Assembly (NCBI RefSeq): GCF_003628535.1
Contig: NZ_RBCI01000006.1
Coordinates: 179,047-243,046 of the forward strand
DNA: 64,000 nt
From: Flavisolibacter nicotianae
GTDB lineage: Bacteria > Bacteroidota > Bacteroidia > Chitinophagales > Chitinophagaceae
Reading direction: 5' to 3'
Shown here: positions 18,970 through 28,242 of the stretch, in pieces
How positions within the stretch are numbered: position 1 is the stretch's first letter
Layout of the letters: each line of letters opens with the position of its first letter
Made by a program: the position numbers and the translations under genes
Notes under the pieces: generated by a model
Databases searched by the model: none
Told to the model about the DNA's origin: nothing
The model's input: the letters and a program-made list of their open reading frames with translations, nothing else

Positions 18970-20166
18970 TTATCGGCCAAATACATAAAAAAATGTCACC
19001 CGGTAGGCCAGGTCATAATCGTGCTTTGCCGTGCCTGTCGCACTGGTTCGCTCGCTTTTATAGCCAGTGTACCACACGTTTGGCATCAGGTGCACATTTT
19101 TCATCGGCGTGAAATCCAACCCTGCAGTGAGAAACGTTTCTTTGTTATTGGGTTCGAAAGTGGATGTTAACCCTTTGTACGTTTCGTATTTGCCCTGTTC
19201 GTAATTCACATCCGGGTTGAACCAGTCTGCCCGTGCAAAAAAGTTCAGTTTGTCTTTTATCACGTTGCCTCTCACAAACGTCGACAGGCCTTGTGCATTT
19301 GCCGTCAGTGTATCGTTGAGCGGACCCTGTACGCCAACCACATCTTTTTGGCCGTGACTGATGAAGGCTTCTGCGCCCAGCGTAAAGGCCGGCGTTGTGT
19401 AAGCGGCAAAACCTTTCACGATATTTCTTTCGTGATGGAAGCCGGGAGACCAGTTCAGGCGATTGTAGTCGGCATAGAGGTCAAACACCAGTTTCTTGTC
19501 CAGAAATTTCGCATACACATCACCCGAAAACCATTTGTATTTGTCGTTTTCCGGACGTGCGCCATTGCCGTTGCTCACCATGAGGTTATAGCCGAAATTA
19601 TCCGTGCCCGGATCGAATTTTCCCTGCAGTGCTACACCCAGGTCAAACGAAGGAATCCGGCGTACATCCAGCATGGTTCTTTCGATCGAGCGGTAGCCCC
19701 AGATCGGCTCAACCACCAGCGAAAATGTCGGCGTGGAAATCTGGCCAATGACCAGGTCTGTGCCTTTCCAGATATTCTTCCAGCGCAGATTGGCCAGTTT
19801 GATATAAAAAGAAAGTTTGTTATTGGAAAGCAGGTCTCCGCTCACGGCACCGGTACGGGTTACATTGTTGTCTTCGGCCGCCAATAACAACTCTGCCGAA
19901 AACTTTGGATGGATATCATAATTATATCCCAGGTAAATGCGACGGAACTGGAAGGCGTTACGCCCAGCTTCAATGTTCGAATACTGGTTGGCTCCGCCGC
20001 GGTTCAGCGCATCTGCATGCGCCTTGTAGTAATAATCACCGAAGGAATAGCCCCATAATTTGCCGGACGGCTTAAAACTGCTGTCGGCAGCCACCGGTGC
20101 TTGTTGGGCAACTGCTGCATAATTTACAAAGAGCATCAAGGCCCAGATTGTTAACTTAACTTTCAT
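18970..20166 (-). CDS. Phosphate-selective porin (OprP/OprO-like)
   Basis: The protein has about 398 residues starting at MKVKLTIWALML, with a signal peptide ending AVAQQ. The body consists of alternating beta strands and ends in an aromatic residue pattern (YRVTFFYVFGR) typical of outer-membrane barrels. The FQFRRIYLGYNYDIHPKFSAELLLAAEDN region resembles OprP/OprO porins. As first gene of the phosphate operon it would let phosphate through the outer membrane to PstS. The frame extends to 20202, but the extra 12 residues precede the signal peptide and are probably not translated. Confidence 0.85.
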   Translation of the reverse strand: MKVKLTIWALMLFVNYAAVAQQAPVAADSSFKPSGKLWGYSFGDYYYKAHADALNRGGANQYSNIEAGRNAFQFRRIYLGYNYDIHPKFSAELLLAAEDNNVTRTGAVSGDLLSNNKLSFYIKLANLRWKNIWKGTDLVIGQISTPTFSLVVEPIWGYRSIERTMLDVRRIPSFDLGVALQGKFDPGTDNFGYNLMVSNGNGARPENDKYKWFSGDVYAKFLDKKLVFDLYADYNRLNWSPGFHHERNIVKGFAAYTTPAFTLGAEAFISHGQKDVVGVQGPLNDTLTANAQGLSTFVRGNVIKDKLNFFARADWFNPDVNYEQGKYETYKGLTSTFEPNNKETFLTAGLDFTPMKNVHLMPNVWYTGYKSERTSATGTAKHDYDLAYRVTFFYVFGR

Positions 20167-20266
20167 GACGTTCTCACGTTTTGTAGCGAATGCACAAAAC
20201 AATGCGGTCTATATTACCAAATCATTAAGTCAATGTTTCCTTATGGTTACCTTGGAAAACAGAAAT

Positions 20267-20295
20267 GGTAAACAGGAGCTTACCTCCTGCTTACC
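20267..20295. promoter_or_regulatory. Inverted repeat upstream of the phosphate operon
   Basis: The 12-bp arms GGTAAACAGGAG and CTCCTGCTTACC are separated by 5 bp and match with one mismatch. The repeat lies about 100 bp upstream of the porin start. TTACC-type words also recur nearby (GGTTACC at 20245-20251, CTTACC inside the repeat). It may be an operator for phosphate control or a leader hairpin. It does not match the enterobacterial Pho box. Confidence 0.45.
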
Positions 20296-20998
20296 AACGT
20301 CTTTGCCTAAAATGCTGTTCAAACATTTAACAGAAATGATTCTCTTCTGGAAGGAAATTGTCGACATTGCGACGAGGACCAGCCTGCCGCATTTAAACGG
20401 TCATTTCAACAAGATACAATTCCCAACCGGTGACAGGCGAGCCTTTTGATAGCGGGGAGAAAGAGTTTACTGAGAGTTTACGATTTGGTAACATTTTATT
20501 CAAACAGGTAACCCTTCTTTGTGCATAACAATCAAGCGAAGATTGTTCTTAACTTTCAAACGCCTGCTGTTTCTACAGCAGGCTCTCTTTGTTCCTGAAC
20601 AAAACAAGCGTCGTGCTTTCATCCTTTGCAGGCCCTTTTGCGCAGCAATGCAACCGCAGGGAAAGCCAGGCAACGAAAATAAACCCTGGAATCAGTGCCG
20701 ATTTTGCTGTCAAACTCCGTTATGGCTTCGGGACGCTTGATCCCTTACGATCTTAAATCTATTCGCAATAGAGCGGCGGGCTTCGATCAACAAATTCCCA
20801 AAGCAGGATTCTGGTTTTCCTGCCAGGCTGAACCGGGACAGATACTTGTTTAGACCCTACCAGCCTTTGATGTAAACCGTTCAATTTATGCTTGTCGGCA
20901 GTTACTGCACGACCGCGCCACTTCGTGATTTGGAAATTCTTTCTTGGTTTGGACCTTTTGTTTCAGCTCCCGTTTTTGAAAGCGGGTATTTGTTCTTT
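20296..20998. other. Intergenic region, no gene recognised
   Basis: About 700 bp hold no ORF with coding character. Short plus-strand frames (for example 20519-20740) have no family resemblance and no plausible start context. The sequence is mixed in composition and may contain remnants of decayed genes. Confidence 0.45.
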
Positions 20999-21124
20999 CT
21001 ACCGTGTATAATTCAGGAAACACGGAACGCAAACTGCTGGATGATCTTTCAGGTAGTCGATCATCCAGTCCCAGTTTTGCTCATTGTCAGCCAGGTAATT
21101 TTGAAGTGCTTCAGCAAGCTGCAT
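20999..21124 (-). CDS. Possible 41-residue small protein
   Basis: An ATG at 21124 opens a 41-codon frame with a protein-like, acidic and aromatic composition: MQLAEALQNYLADNEQ, then NWDWMIDYLKDHPAV and a closing CxxC (VCVPC). No signal peptide or membrane segment is present. It could be a real small protein or the C-terminal end of a decayed gene. The neighbouring region is otherwise empty. Confidence 0.35.
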   Translation of the reverse strand: MQLAEALQNYLADNEQNWDWMIDYLKDHPAVCVPCFLNYTR

Positions 21125-21254
21125 TCGCTTCCGTTCCTATGCAGCAGCATAAGAAGAAAAGGAAAACGTCAGCATAACGTCGGAAACCTGAATTGAAAGC
21201 AGCCGCAACAAAAAATTCATACCTGAAATTTTTTAATACCGGCTGGCTTTTGGT

Positions 21255-24200
21255 TTATTGGATGGAAACACCTTCCTCGATTTCAGTTGACGGGTGCAGC
21301 ACAATTTTTTGGCCGGCTGTCAGTTGACCAAAAATCTCTGTACTGTCACCAGAGGTGATGCCTTCCTGTACCGGCAGAAACCTTGCTTTATGGGCATTGT
21401 CCACGCCAACCAGGTAAACTCCTTTGGTGGAATGCACAATCGCCGAAGTAGGAACGGCATAAGCCTGGCCCGATGCAGTGATGGGAAACCGCACTTCGGC
21501 GTACATACCCGGTTTGATTTCACCACGGTTGCCCGGCACGTCCAGTTCAATGGCTTCGGAACGCACGGCGGCGCTGATGACCCCTGACTGGCGGGCAATT
21601 TTTGCTTTGAATTCTTTTTGCGGATGGGCCGACAAGCTGAATGTCACCGGTTCTTTCGGGTCAATGTTGGCAGCCACCGATTCGGGCACGTTGACGACCA
21701 GCCGGAGCCTGTCTAATTGTTGCAGAGAGAGCATGGGTTTATCACCAATTTTTGTGGAAGGCCCTACCAGGGCACCGGGATGGATATTCCGGTCGGAGAT
21801 CATGCCGCTAAATGGTGCACGTACGGTTAAATAACCTTCCACCTGGCGCAAGGCAGAAATATTCGATTCGTCGGCTCGCAAACTGGCAGCATCGGACTCC
21901 ATTTTCGATTTGGCACTACTCAGGTCGAAGGGAGAAACCGTACCGGGCGTTTTGCTGACTTGCAGAAGGCGTTCGTATTTTTCTTTGCTGAGCAGATACA
22001 GCTCTTTTGTCTTGGCTAAATTCGCCACTGCTGTTTGCACCTGCTGCCGAATTTCCGGGGCTTCAAGTGTCATGAGCACCTGGCCCTTTTTCACCAGGCT
22101 GCCGCGGTCGACATATACTTCTTTCACAAAGCCGCTGACCTTTGGAAAAATATCAACCGACTCAAAAGCCGATAGTTCGCCGGGCAGCTTGATTGAGGAA
22201 GACATGCTGCTTTGCGCAACCGTTGTCCATTCCGTTTTCGTTTCGGTGTGTGCGGCTTTGACGGTTAAGTCAACCGGTTTTTGTTTGCTGCTGCACGAAA
22301 GGCAAAGCGTACAGATGGCAAGAATAAAAAGGCTCAGATGCGCCAGTGAGGTATTTTGTTTCATGATTTTCATCTTCGGTAATAAGGAGGGAGATTTCAA
22401 TGAGGTTTTGTGTTGTGCCCAGGTAAAGGCGAGTGGTAAAATGAACAGGGCGGCAAGGGTAGAAGCCACCAGGCCGCCAATCACGGCCCTTCCCAGCGGG
22501 GCCGTTTGTTCGCCGGCTTCGCCAAGGCCGGAAGCCATGGGGATCATGCCCGCAATCATCGCCAAACTGGTCATCAGGATCGGGCGAAGGCGAATGGCTG
22601 CGGCGACGGTTGCGGCCTTTGCTGCATTGGCATATTCGAGCCGGAGCTTCTCTGCATTGGTTACAATCAAAATGGCATTGGCCACCGACACACCAATGGA
22701 CATGATCATGCCCATGTACGACTGAAGATTCAGTGTAGAACCCGTCGCCAGCAACAAGAGCAGCGAACCCAAAACAACGGCCGGTACAGTAAACAACACC
22801 ACGCCGCCCAGTTTGAATGATTCGTAGTTGGCCGAAAGCAAAAGAAAAATCACGATCACGGCAAACACCAAACCTGTCTGCAAACTGCCCAGGGTTTCGG
22901 TCAGCAAGTCCGACATGCCTTTGAGTGAAATGACAATTCCCTTTGTTGGCTCGCCCATTTTGCGAATGATGGCCTGCACGTCACGGGTGGCCGTGCCCAG
23001 ATCCGTCATATACAAATTGGCATTGACGGTTAAAAAACGGCGTGGGCCGCTGCGATCATATTCACCCGGTGTGTTCACGATGCTGAACGTGGCCACATCG
23101 CCCAGCACCGGGCGGTTTTGTCCTTTGATGAGCGGAATTTCTTTGAGTTCATCCAACGAACTCATCACGTACTCCGGAACCTGCACCTGCACCTGGTATG
23201 TATAGGCTGCTTTTTCATCCAGCCATTGGTTCTTTTCGGTAAAGCGGCTCGAAGAAGTGCTGGCGGTTACCGAACGGGCCACATCGCTGATGTTCAGGCC
23301 AAATTGTGCGGCTTTAAACCGGTCAATGTTGATGGCAATGTTCGGAAACTGCAAGGGCTGGGCAATCTGTACGTCCCGCAGGTAAAACAACTGTTTCAAC
23401 TGCCGAACCAGGGTATCAGCATAATGTTGAATTCGCGCCATGTCCTTGCCGGCCACCCGAACTTCGATGGGTGTGGCCGCACCCTGGCTCATGATCTTAT
23501 CGGTCATGTCGATGGGCTCGAAAACAATCCTGGCTTCGGGCAGGCGGGACTGAATGTTTTTGCGCAGCGCATCTTTCAGCTCGTCCATATTCACTTTATA
23601 ATCTTCGTCCAAATTCACCTGCAACACCGCTTCGTGTGTGCCGCTGTTGAAAACGTAAAGGTTACTGGTGCCATAACTGCTTGGCACCAAACCCACATAG
23701 GCCGACGACACAGCGACATGTCCGTTAACGGTTGTATCAATAATCCGCAGCACCTTTTTGAGGGCAGCCTCGGTTTGTTCCAGCCGGGTGCCGTCGGGTT
23801 CTTTCAGGCGGATTTGAAACTGGCCGTTGTTGGTGCGGGGCATCATGTCCTGTCCAATCAGGTTCATGCAAAGCACAATCAGCCCGATGGTGCCAATGCA
23901 ATAGAAGAGAAGAATGGTCTTGCGCCGGGGAACGAGGCGGTTCAGGCTGTTGAGGAACCACATCTTGACCCGTTCGAAAAAGTCATTTTTTTCCGGGTGT
24001 TTCATTTCCTCTTCCAAATGGTGGTTCACCTGCTCAACTTCATCTTCATCCAACGCTTCGCCGGCATGTGCGTGGTGTTTTCCGTGCACGTATTTGAAAT
24101 GGTCCTCTTTCAACAGCCAGTTGGATAGGATCGGTACCAGCGACTGCGCCAGGAAATAGGAAATGATCATGGCAAAGCCAATGGAAAGCGACAGGGGCAG

Positions 24201-25577
24201 GAACATGGCCTTAGGCACGCCCTGCATCATGAATGAAGGCGCAAACACGGCGAGGATACAAAGCAAAATCAGCAGCAGGGGAAACGCAATTTCACGGCAG
24301 GCATCAAAAATGGCCAGGCGCAAACCTTTGCCGGCTTCCAGGTGCTGGTGAATGTTTTCGATGGTCACCGTTGCCTGGTCCACCAAAATACCGATAGCCA
24401 GTGCAAGACCGCTCAGGGTCATCAGGTTGATGGTTTGCCCGGCCATCTTTAACAGTAAAACCGTAATGAGAATGGAAACCGGTATGGTGATAATTACAAT
24501 GACACTGCTGCGCCAGTCGCGCAGAAACAAAAGCACCATCAATCCTGTCAGCACCGCACCCAAAGCGCCTTCCGTCATCAGGCTTTTCACGGCGTTCATC
24601 ACAAACACCGATTGGTCGAAGGCATAATTTAACTGCACATCATCGGGCAGGAGGCTTTGCATTTCGGGCAGTTTACCTTTCAGTTTTTGCACCACGTCCC
24701 ATGTGGAAGCGTCGGCGGTTTTTACTACCGGGATGTACACCGAACGTTTACCGTCGATCAGGGCATAATCCACGGTGACATCAGCGGCATCGGCTACCTT
24801 GGCGACATCACTCAAAAATACCGTTGCGCCATTTTTTGATTTCAGGGGAATGGCCGAAAAATCGTCCACCGTTTTTTCCAGTGTGTTGATGGTAGTGACG
24901 TACATGGTGTTACCGGAGCGTAGATTGCCCGAAGGCGACATCACGTTGGTCTTGGCAATCTTTTCCACCACTTCATCCGGCGAAAGATCGTAGCTGCGCA
25001 GCTTGTCGGGGTCGACACTCACCACCACCGAACGGGAGTTGGCGCCAAAGGGCGGCGGCGCCGAAAGCCCGGGAACGCTGGCAAACATGGGACGCACACG
25101 GGTGGTGGCCAGGTCATAGATTTCCTTTAGCGACTTGGTTTTGCTGGAAAACACCAGTTCACCAACAGGCAGCGACGACGCGTCAAAACGGATCACCTGG
25201 GGTGGCAGGGCGCCGGGCGGGAAAAACTTCATGGCCCGGTTTACCTGCAGGGCAATCTGCGCCGACGCTTCAGCCATGTCGGTGTTTTCATAAAAGGATA
25301 ATTTCAGTAAGGTTAATCCCTGGACGTTTTTGCTCTCCATGCTTTTGATGCCATTTACATAGAGGAACTGATCCTGCATGCGGGTGGCAAAAAAGCCTTC
25401 CATCTGTTGCGGCGACATGCCGCCGTACGATTCAATGACGTAGATGGTCGGGAGGTTCAGTTTCGGAAAAATATCAATCGGGATACTGCGTATGGCAACG
25501 AGGGAAAAGAGCAACAAGCTGCAGACGAGTACAATGATCGTGATCGGTCTTTTTAATGCACCAGATACCAAATTCAT
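21255..25577 (-). CDS. RND efflux permease fused to its periplasmic adaptor
   Basis: The 1440-residue protein has two parts. Residues 1 to about 1065 form a complete RND permease: TM1 near RPITIIVLVCSLLLFSLVAI, porter loops, TM4 with ILVDQATVTIEN (one acidic relay residue, the second replaced by Gln), and a closing TM bundle up to ALFILPLAFTWAQ. From about 22373 the same frame continues into a membrane-fusion adaptor. It opens with its own lipoprotein-like signal (LSLFILAICTLCLSCSS) and has barrel-sandwich (GFVKEVYVDRGSLVKKGQVL), hairpin and beta-barrel regions. A His-rich stretch (HGKHHAHAGEALDEDEVEQ) sits in the loop between TM6 and TM7. It is second in an operon, 19 bp after the TolC gene. 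Substrate is unknown; drugs or organic compounds are more likely than metals from the permease type. Confidence 0.88.
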   Translation of the reverse strand: MNLVSGALKRPITIIVLVCSLLLFSLVAIRSIPIDIFPKLNLPTIYVIESYGGMSPQQMEGFFATRMQDQFLYVNGIKSMESKNVQGLTLLKLSFYENTDMAEASAQIALQVNRAMKFFPPGALPPQVIRFDASSLPVGELVFSSKTKSLKEIYDLATTRVRPMFASVPGLSAPPPFGANSRSVVVSVDPDKLRSYDLSPDEVVEKIAKTNVMSPSGNLRSGNTMYVTTINTLEKTVDDFSAIPLKSKNGATVFLSDVAKVADAADVTVDYALIDGKRSVYIPVVKTADASTWDVVQKLKGKLPEMQSLLPDDVQLNYAFDQSVFVMNAVKSLMTEGALGAVLTGLMVLLFLRDWRSSVIVIITIPVSILITVLLLKMAGQTINLMTLSGLALAIGILVDQATVTIENIHQHLEAGKGLRLAIFDACREIAFPLLLILLCILAVFAPSFMMQGVPKAMFLPLSLSIGFAMIISYFLAQSLVPILSNWLLKEDHFKYVHGKHHAHAGEALDEDEVEQVNHHLEEEMKHPEKNDFFERVKMWFLNSLNRLVPRRKTILLFYCIGTIGLIVLCMNLIGQDMMPRTNNGQFQIRLKEPDGTRLEQTEAALKKVLRIIDTTVNGHVAVSSAYVGLVPSSYGTSNLYVFNSGTHEAVLQVNLDEDYKVNMDELKDALRKNIQSRLPEARIVFEPIDMTDKIMSQGAATPIEVRVAGKDMARIQHYADTLVRQLKQLFYLRDVQIAQPLQFPNIAINIDRFKAAQFGLNISDVARSVTASTSSSRFTEKNQWLDEKAAYTYQVQVQVPEYVMSSLDELKEIPLIKGQNRPVLGDVATFSIVNTPGEYDRSGPRRFLTVNANLYMTDLGTATRDVQAIIRKMGEPTKGIVISLKGMSDLLTETLGSLQTGLVFAVIVIFLLLSANYESFKLGGVVLFTVPAVVLGSLLLLLATGSTLNLQSYMGMIMSIGVSVANAILIVTNAEKLRLEYANAAKAATVAAAIRLRPILMTSLAMIAGMIPMASGLGEAGEQTAPLGRAVIGGLVASTLAALFILPLAFTWAQHKTSLKSPSLLPKMKIMKQNTSLAHLSLFILAICTLCLSCSSKQKPVDLTVKAAHTETKTEWTTVAQSSMSSSIKLPGELSAFESVDIFPKVSGFVKEVYVDRGSLVKKGQVLMTLEAPEIRQQVQTAVANLAKTKELYLLSKEKYERLLQVSKTPGTVSPFDLSSAKSKMESDAASLRADESNISALRQVEGYLTVRAPFSGMISDRNIHPGALVGPSTKIGDKPMLSLQQLDRLRLVVNVPESVAANIDPKEPVTFSLSAHPQKEFKAKIARQSGVISAAVRSEAIELDVPGNRGEIKPGMYAEVRFPITASGQAYAVPTSAIVHSTKGVYLVGVDNAHKARFLPVQEGITSGDSTEIFGQLTAGQKIVLHPSTEIEEGVSIQ

Positions 25578-25596
25578 ATGAATGATTTAGGTTGAC

Positions 25597-26967
25597 TTAA
25601 GGCAATTGTGAAGTGAGTTCCGGGAGAGAGCCGGTGGCTGCTACATGCTGCAAGAGGGCACGCCATACATTGTTCACGGCAACGGCGTTGTCCACATCGG
25701 CACGGTTCAGCACGTAGTAGGCCTGTATCACTTCGTTGAGCGAAGCAAGACCGGCCTGGTAGCGGGCATTGGACAAATTGTAGGCATCCAGGGCTGCCGT
25801 GTATTGCAGCGGCGCTACTTTGGTTTGCTGCAGCGCCGATTGGTATTGCAACTCCGCGTTCCGCACTTCCCGGGTCAGGATGGCCGACTGCTCTTCCATC
25901 TTATACCGGGTGGCTTCCAGTTCCTGTGCGGCACCGAGGTATTGCTGTTTGTTTTTGACCAGAGAAGTGATGTTCCATTTCAGCGCCACACCCGCCATGT
26001 AGTTGTAGGCCTGGTAGGCAAGGCCGTCGCCAGGGCTGCTGCTGTATTCTTTGGTGACACGGTCAATGCCGGAGCCGCGTGCCCAACCAATGCCGACCAC
26101 ATTTACCGACGGCAATACCGATTTTTTCAACACCTGCAACTGGTTGTATTGCGTGGTCAGCTGCTTTCGCTGGAGGTCTAAAAGCGGGTTACTGGTCACC
26201 GCTAACTCGCCGGATACATAAGCAGGGATCTTATGCAGGTAAGCCGTGTCAATCCGGATGCTGTCTGCAGACATGCCGCTCAATTGTGCCAGGTTGTTTT
26301 TTTGTTGCTCCACAAACTGGCGGCTTTGCAGGAGGGCCAGTTCGGCTTTGGCTACTTCGGCATTGGCAGCAGACGAATCCACACCGGGCAGGAGGCCTGC
26401 ACTGGTATGGCTCCACACGTATTCCCGGAAGGATTTGGAACGGGCCAGGTTTTTTTCCTGGACAGAAACCAGTTTTTGGCTCAGTACTAAAAGAAGGTAA
26501 GCATCGGCCACCCGAACCTGTTGCTGAAAAACGGCGTTGGCATAATCGGCTTTCGCCAGGTCAACTCTCGATTCGGCCAGCTTTACCGACTCCCTGACCT
26601 TGCCAAAATCAAAAGCATGCCAGTTGACCTGTAGCGTGGTAAAGCTACCAAAAATCGGTTGGTAAATATTGTGGTCACGCATGCCGCCGGAGGTGGAAAC
26701 GGTGGTTCCTTCATTGGAGAAATACGAGCCTTCCAGCCCATTGTCGGTGGCATACTGGTACTGATGACCGGCAATTACATCGGGTAAAAAATCTTTTCTC
26801 GCGGCCTGCAGGTAATAATTGGCAGCATTGATGCTTGCCTGCCTGGCTTTAATAGACGGATACGTGGTTTCAACTTTTTGCAGCAGGTCGGATAAACGGT
26901 AAAGATTCGATTGTGCAAAAAGACAGGTATGAAAAAACAGGAAAAAAGCAATTACGATTCGCTTCAT
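25597..26967 (-). CDS. TolC-family outer-membrane efflux channel
   Basis: The protein has 456 residues with a signal peptide ending CLFAQSNLY and the OEP family layout of two repeats of long helices and short strands (LQKVETTYPSIKARQASINAANYYLQAARKDFLPDV in the first; NARYQAGLASLNEVIQAYYVLNRADVD in the second). It would form the trimeric outer-membrane tunnel for the RND pump encoded immediately downstream. It precedes the permease-adaptor fusion, so the three pump components are encoded by only two genes. Confidence 0.93.
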   Translation of the reverse strand: MKRIVIAFFLFFHTCLFAQSNLYRLSDLLQKVETTYPSIKARQASINAANYYLQAARKDFLPDVIAGHQYQYATDNGLEGSYFSNEGTTVSTSGGMRDHNIYQPIFGSFTTLQVNWHAFDFGKVRESVKLAESRVDLAKADYANAVFQQQVRVADAYLLLVLSQKLVSVQEKNLARSKSFREYVWSHTSAGLLPGVDSSAANAEVAKAELALLQSRQFVEQQKNNLAQLSGMSADSIRIDTAYLHKIPAYVSGELAVTSNPLLDLQRKQLTTQYNQLQVLKKSVLPSVNVVGIGWARGSGIDRVTKEYSSSPGDGLAYQAYNYMAGVALKWNITSLVKNKQQYLGAAQELEATRYKMEEQSAILTREVRNAELQYQSALQQTKVAPLQYTAALDAYNLSNARYQAGLASLNEVIQAYYVLNRADVDNAVAVNNVWRALLQHVAATGSLPELTSQLP

Positions 26968-27021
26968 GAAGTTTTGATTTAATTCTGAAAAAAGTATTCG
27001 TTTCGGAATATTCGATCAGAA

Positions 27022-27414
27022 TCAAATCAGGAAGACGGCAATGGTTTTATATCGATCGTTTTGGGGACGAAGATCGAAATACCGTCTGATGCTTCTGTTT
27101 GAGGCGAGCAAATATGCAAAAAGAAATGAAAGCAACAGAAGTAAGCGGTGCTGCCAGCTGCGCAGCGTTGAAAGCAGGAGCTGTATTGGTAAAAACTGGA
27201 ATGTTTGCACTTCAAACTCGGCTAATGCGAGTTCGTCTGTGGTATTGTTCGTCTCTTTGCGTTTCCGCAAGGTTTTTGAGAACCCATAAGTCTTCACTTC
27301 CTGAACGAGGTATGTTTGAACAGCAGAAGGAAGGAAAAGGAGAACGGGACGGGCCATTATGATCGACACCGAAAGCAGAAAAATGAAAACAGTATGAGAC
27401 CGGTTGCCCAACAT
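27022..27414 (-). CDS. Small hypothetical membrane protein ahead of the efflux operon
   Basis: The frame has 130 codons. An N-terminal hydrophobic segment (TVFIFLLSVSIIMARPVLLFLPSAV) and a second near the C-terminus (HRLLLLLSFLFAYLLA) flank a charged middle (KRKETNNTTDELALAEFE). Small membrane proteins of this layout are often found upstream of efflux operons in Bacteroidota. It lies 54 bp upstream of the TolC gene on the same strand. No function can be assigned. Confidence 0.5.
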   Translation of the reverse strand: MLGNRSHTVFIFLLSVSIIMARPVLLFLPSAVQTYLVQEVKTYGFSKTLRKRKETNNTTDELALAEFEVQTFQFLPIQLLLSTLRSWQHRLLLLLSFLFAYLLASNRSIRRYFDLRPQNDRYKTIAVFLI

Positions 27415-28242
27415 TCAGGTTTAGTTCAATGGCAGTTTATGTTGAAACAGGCTACCTGTTCACTCCACCGGTGCAGACCGCATGCTGATCCTGTTCAAAG
27501 GATGGTTCGCAGTGTGCCCGTTAGCTGGAAGCTGGTAAAACTGTGTGCGGGATCCTTCAGTCTTCACCAACGGCCTTGCGTAACGTTTCGGTTGAGTTTT
27601 ACAGCCTGGAATTTTTTACAAATCAATTCAAAAACTAAACGATAACAATGGCCTTCGACCGGATTCTAATCTAATTCTAATGCGGGGAAAAATTTTGGCC
27701 AGACAGGCGGCAGTGCGTGTGGGCTGGTTTCGAAAGATCAGTCCCTTGATCCGGCAAGATTTGTTTTAGAACGACAAAAATATCAGGTGCCCTGCAAGTT
27801 GCGGACGGATTAGAATACAGGGATGGTGGAGTGAAGGCGAAACAACAGACGCGGATACTGAGGGACGTGAACATTTTAGGTAAGGTGCTCTTTACTAACT
27901 ATTTATGCTTGCAAAAACAAAAGATGTGACAGGGCAAACTACCCGGCTTTGGGACGCAGTAGGAGAATGGTTTAGATTTAAGCTGGTTAAATCTGTAAAT
28001 AAATAATTCCGGTGTGCTTCACCTGACCTGGCAAATCGAAGGCCCTGTTTTCGTTCATCCAAAAGAGGTAGATATCCTTTGCTCGTATTCAATTTAAAGC
28101 CTTACACTTCGTATAAGAAGTAATTTGTATCTTTTCGTTTGGCGATCTCGAATTGTTGGTAAAGGATAGAAGGCAAATCATAAATCGATACGCAGGGCAG
28201 ACGAATGACAGTTAGTTTTTATCACTTCTCCAATAAGTTGGC
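27415..28242. other. Intergenic region, no gene recognised
   Basis: About 830 bp lie between the divergent efflux operon and the histidine kinase gene. Frames of about 65-110 codons occur on both strands without recognisable domains. The region must contain the promoters of both neighbours; no clear promoter consensus was found. Confidence 0.45.

Noticed and set aside
23118..24128. A 336-codon plus-strand frame
   Set aside because: It is antisense to the RND permease and has repetitive His/Phe/Val composition typical of a shadow frame.
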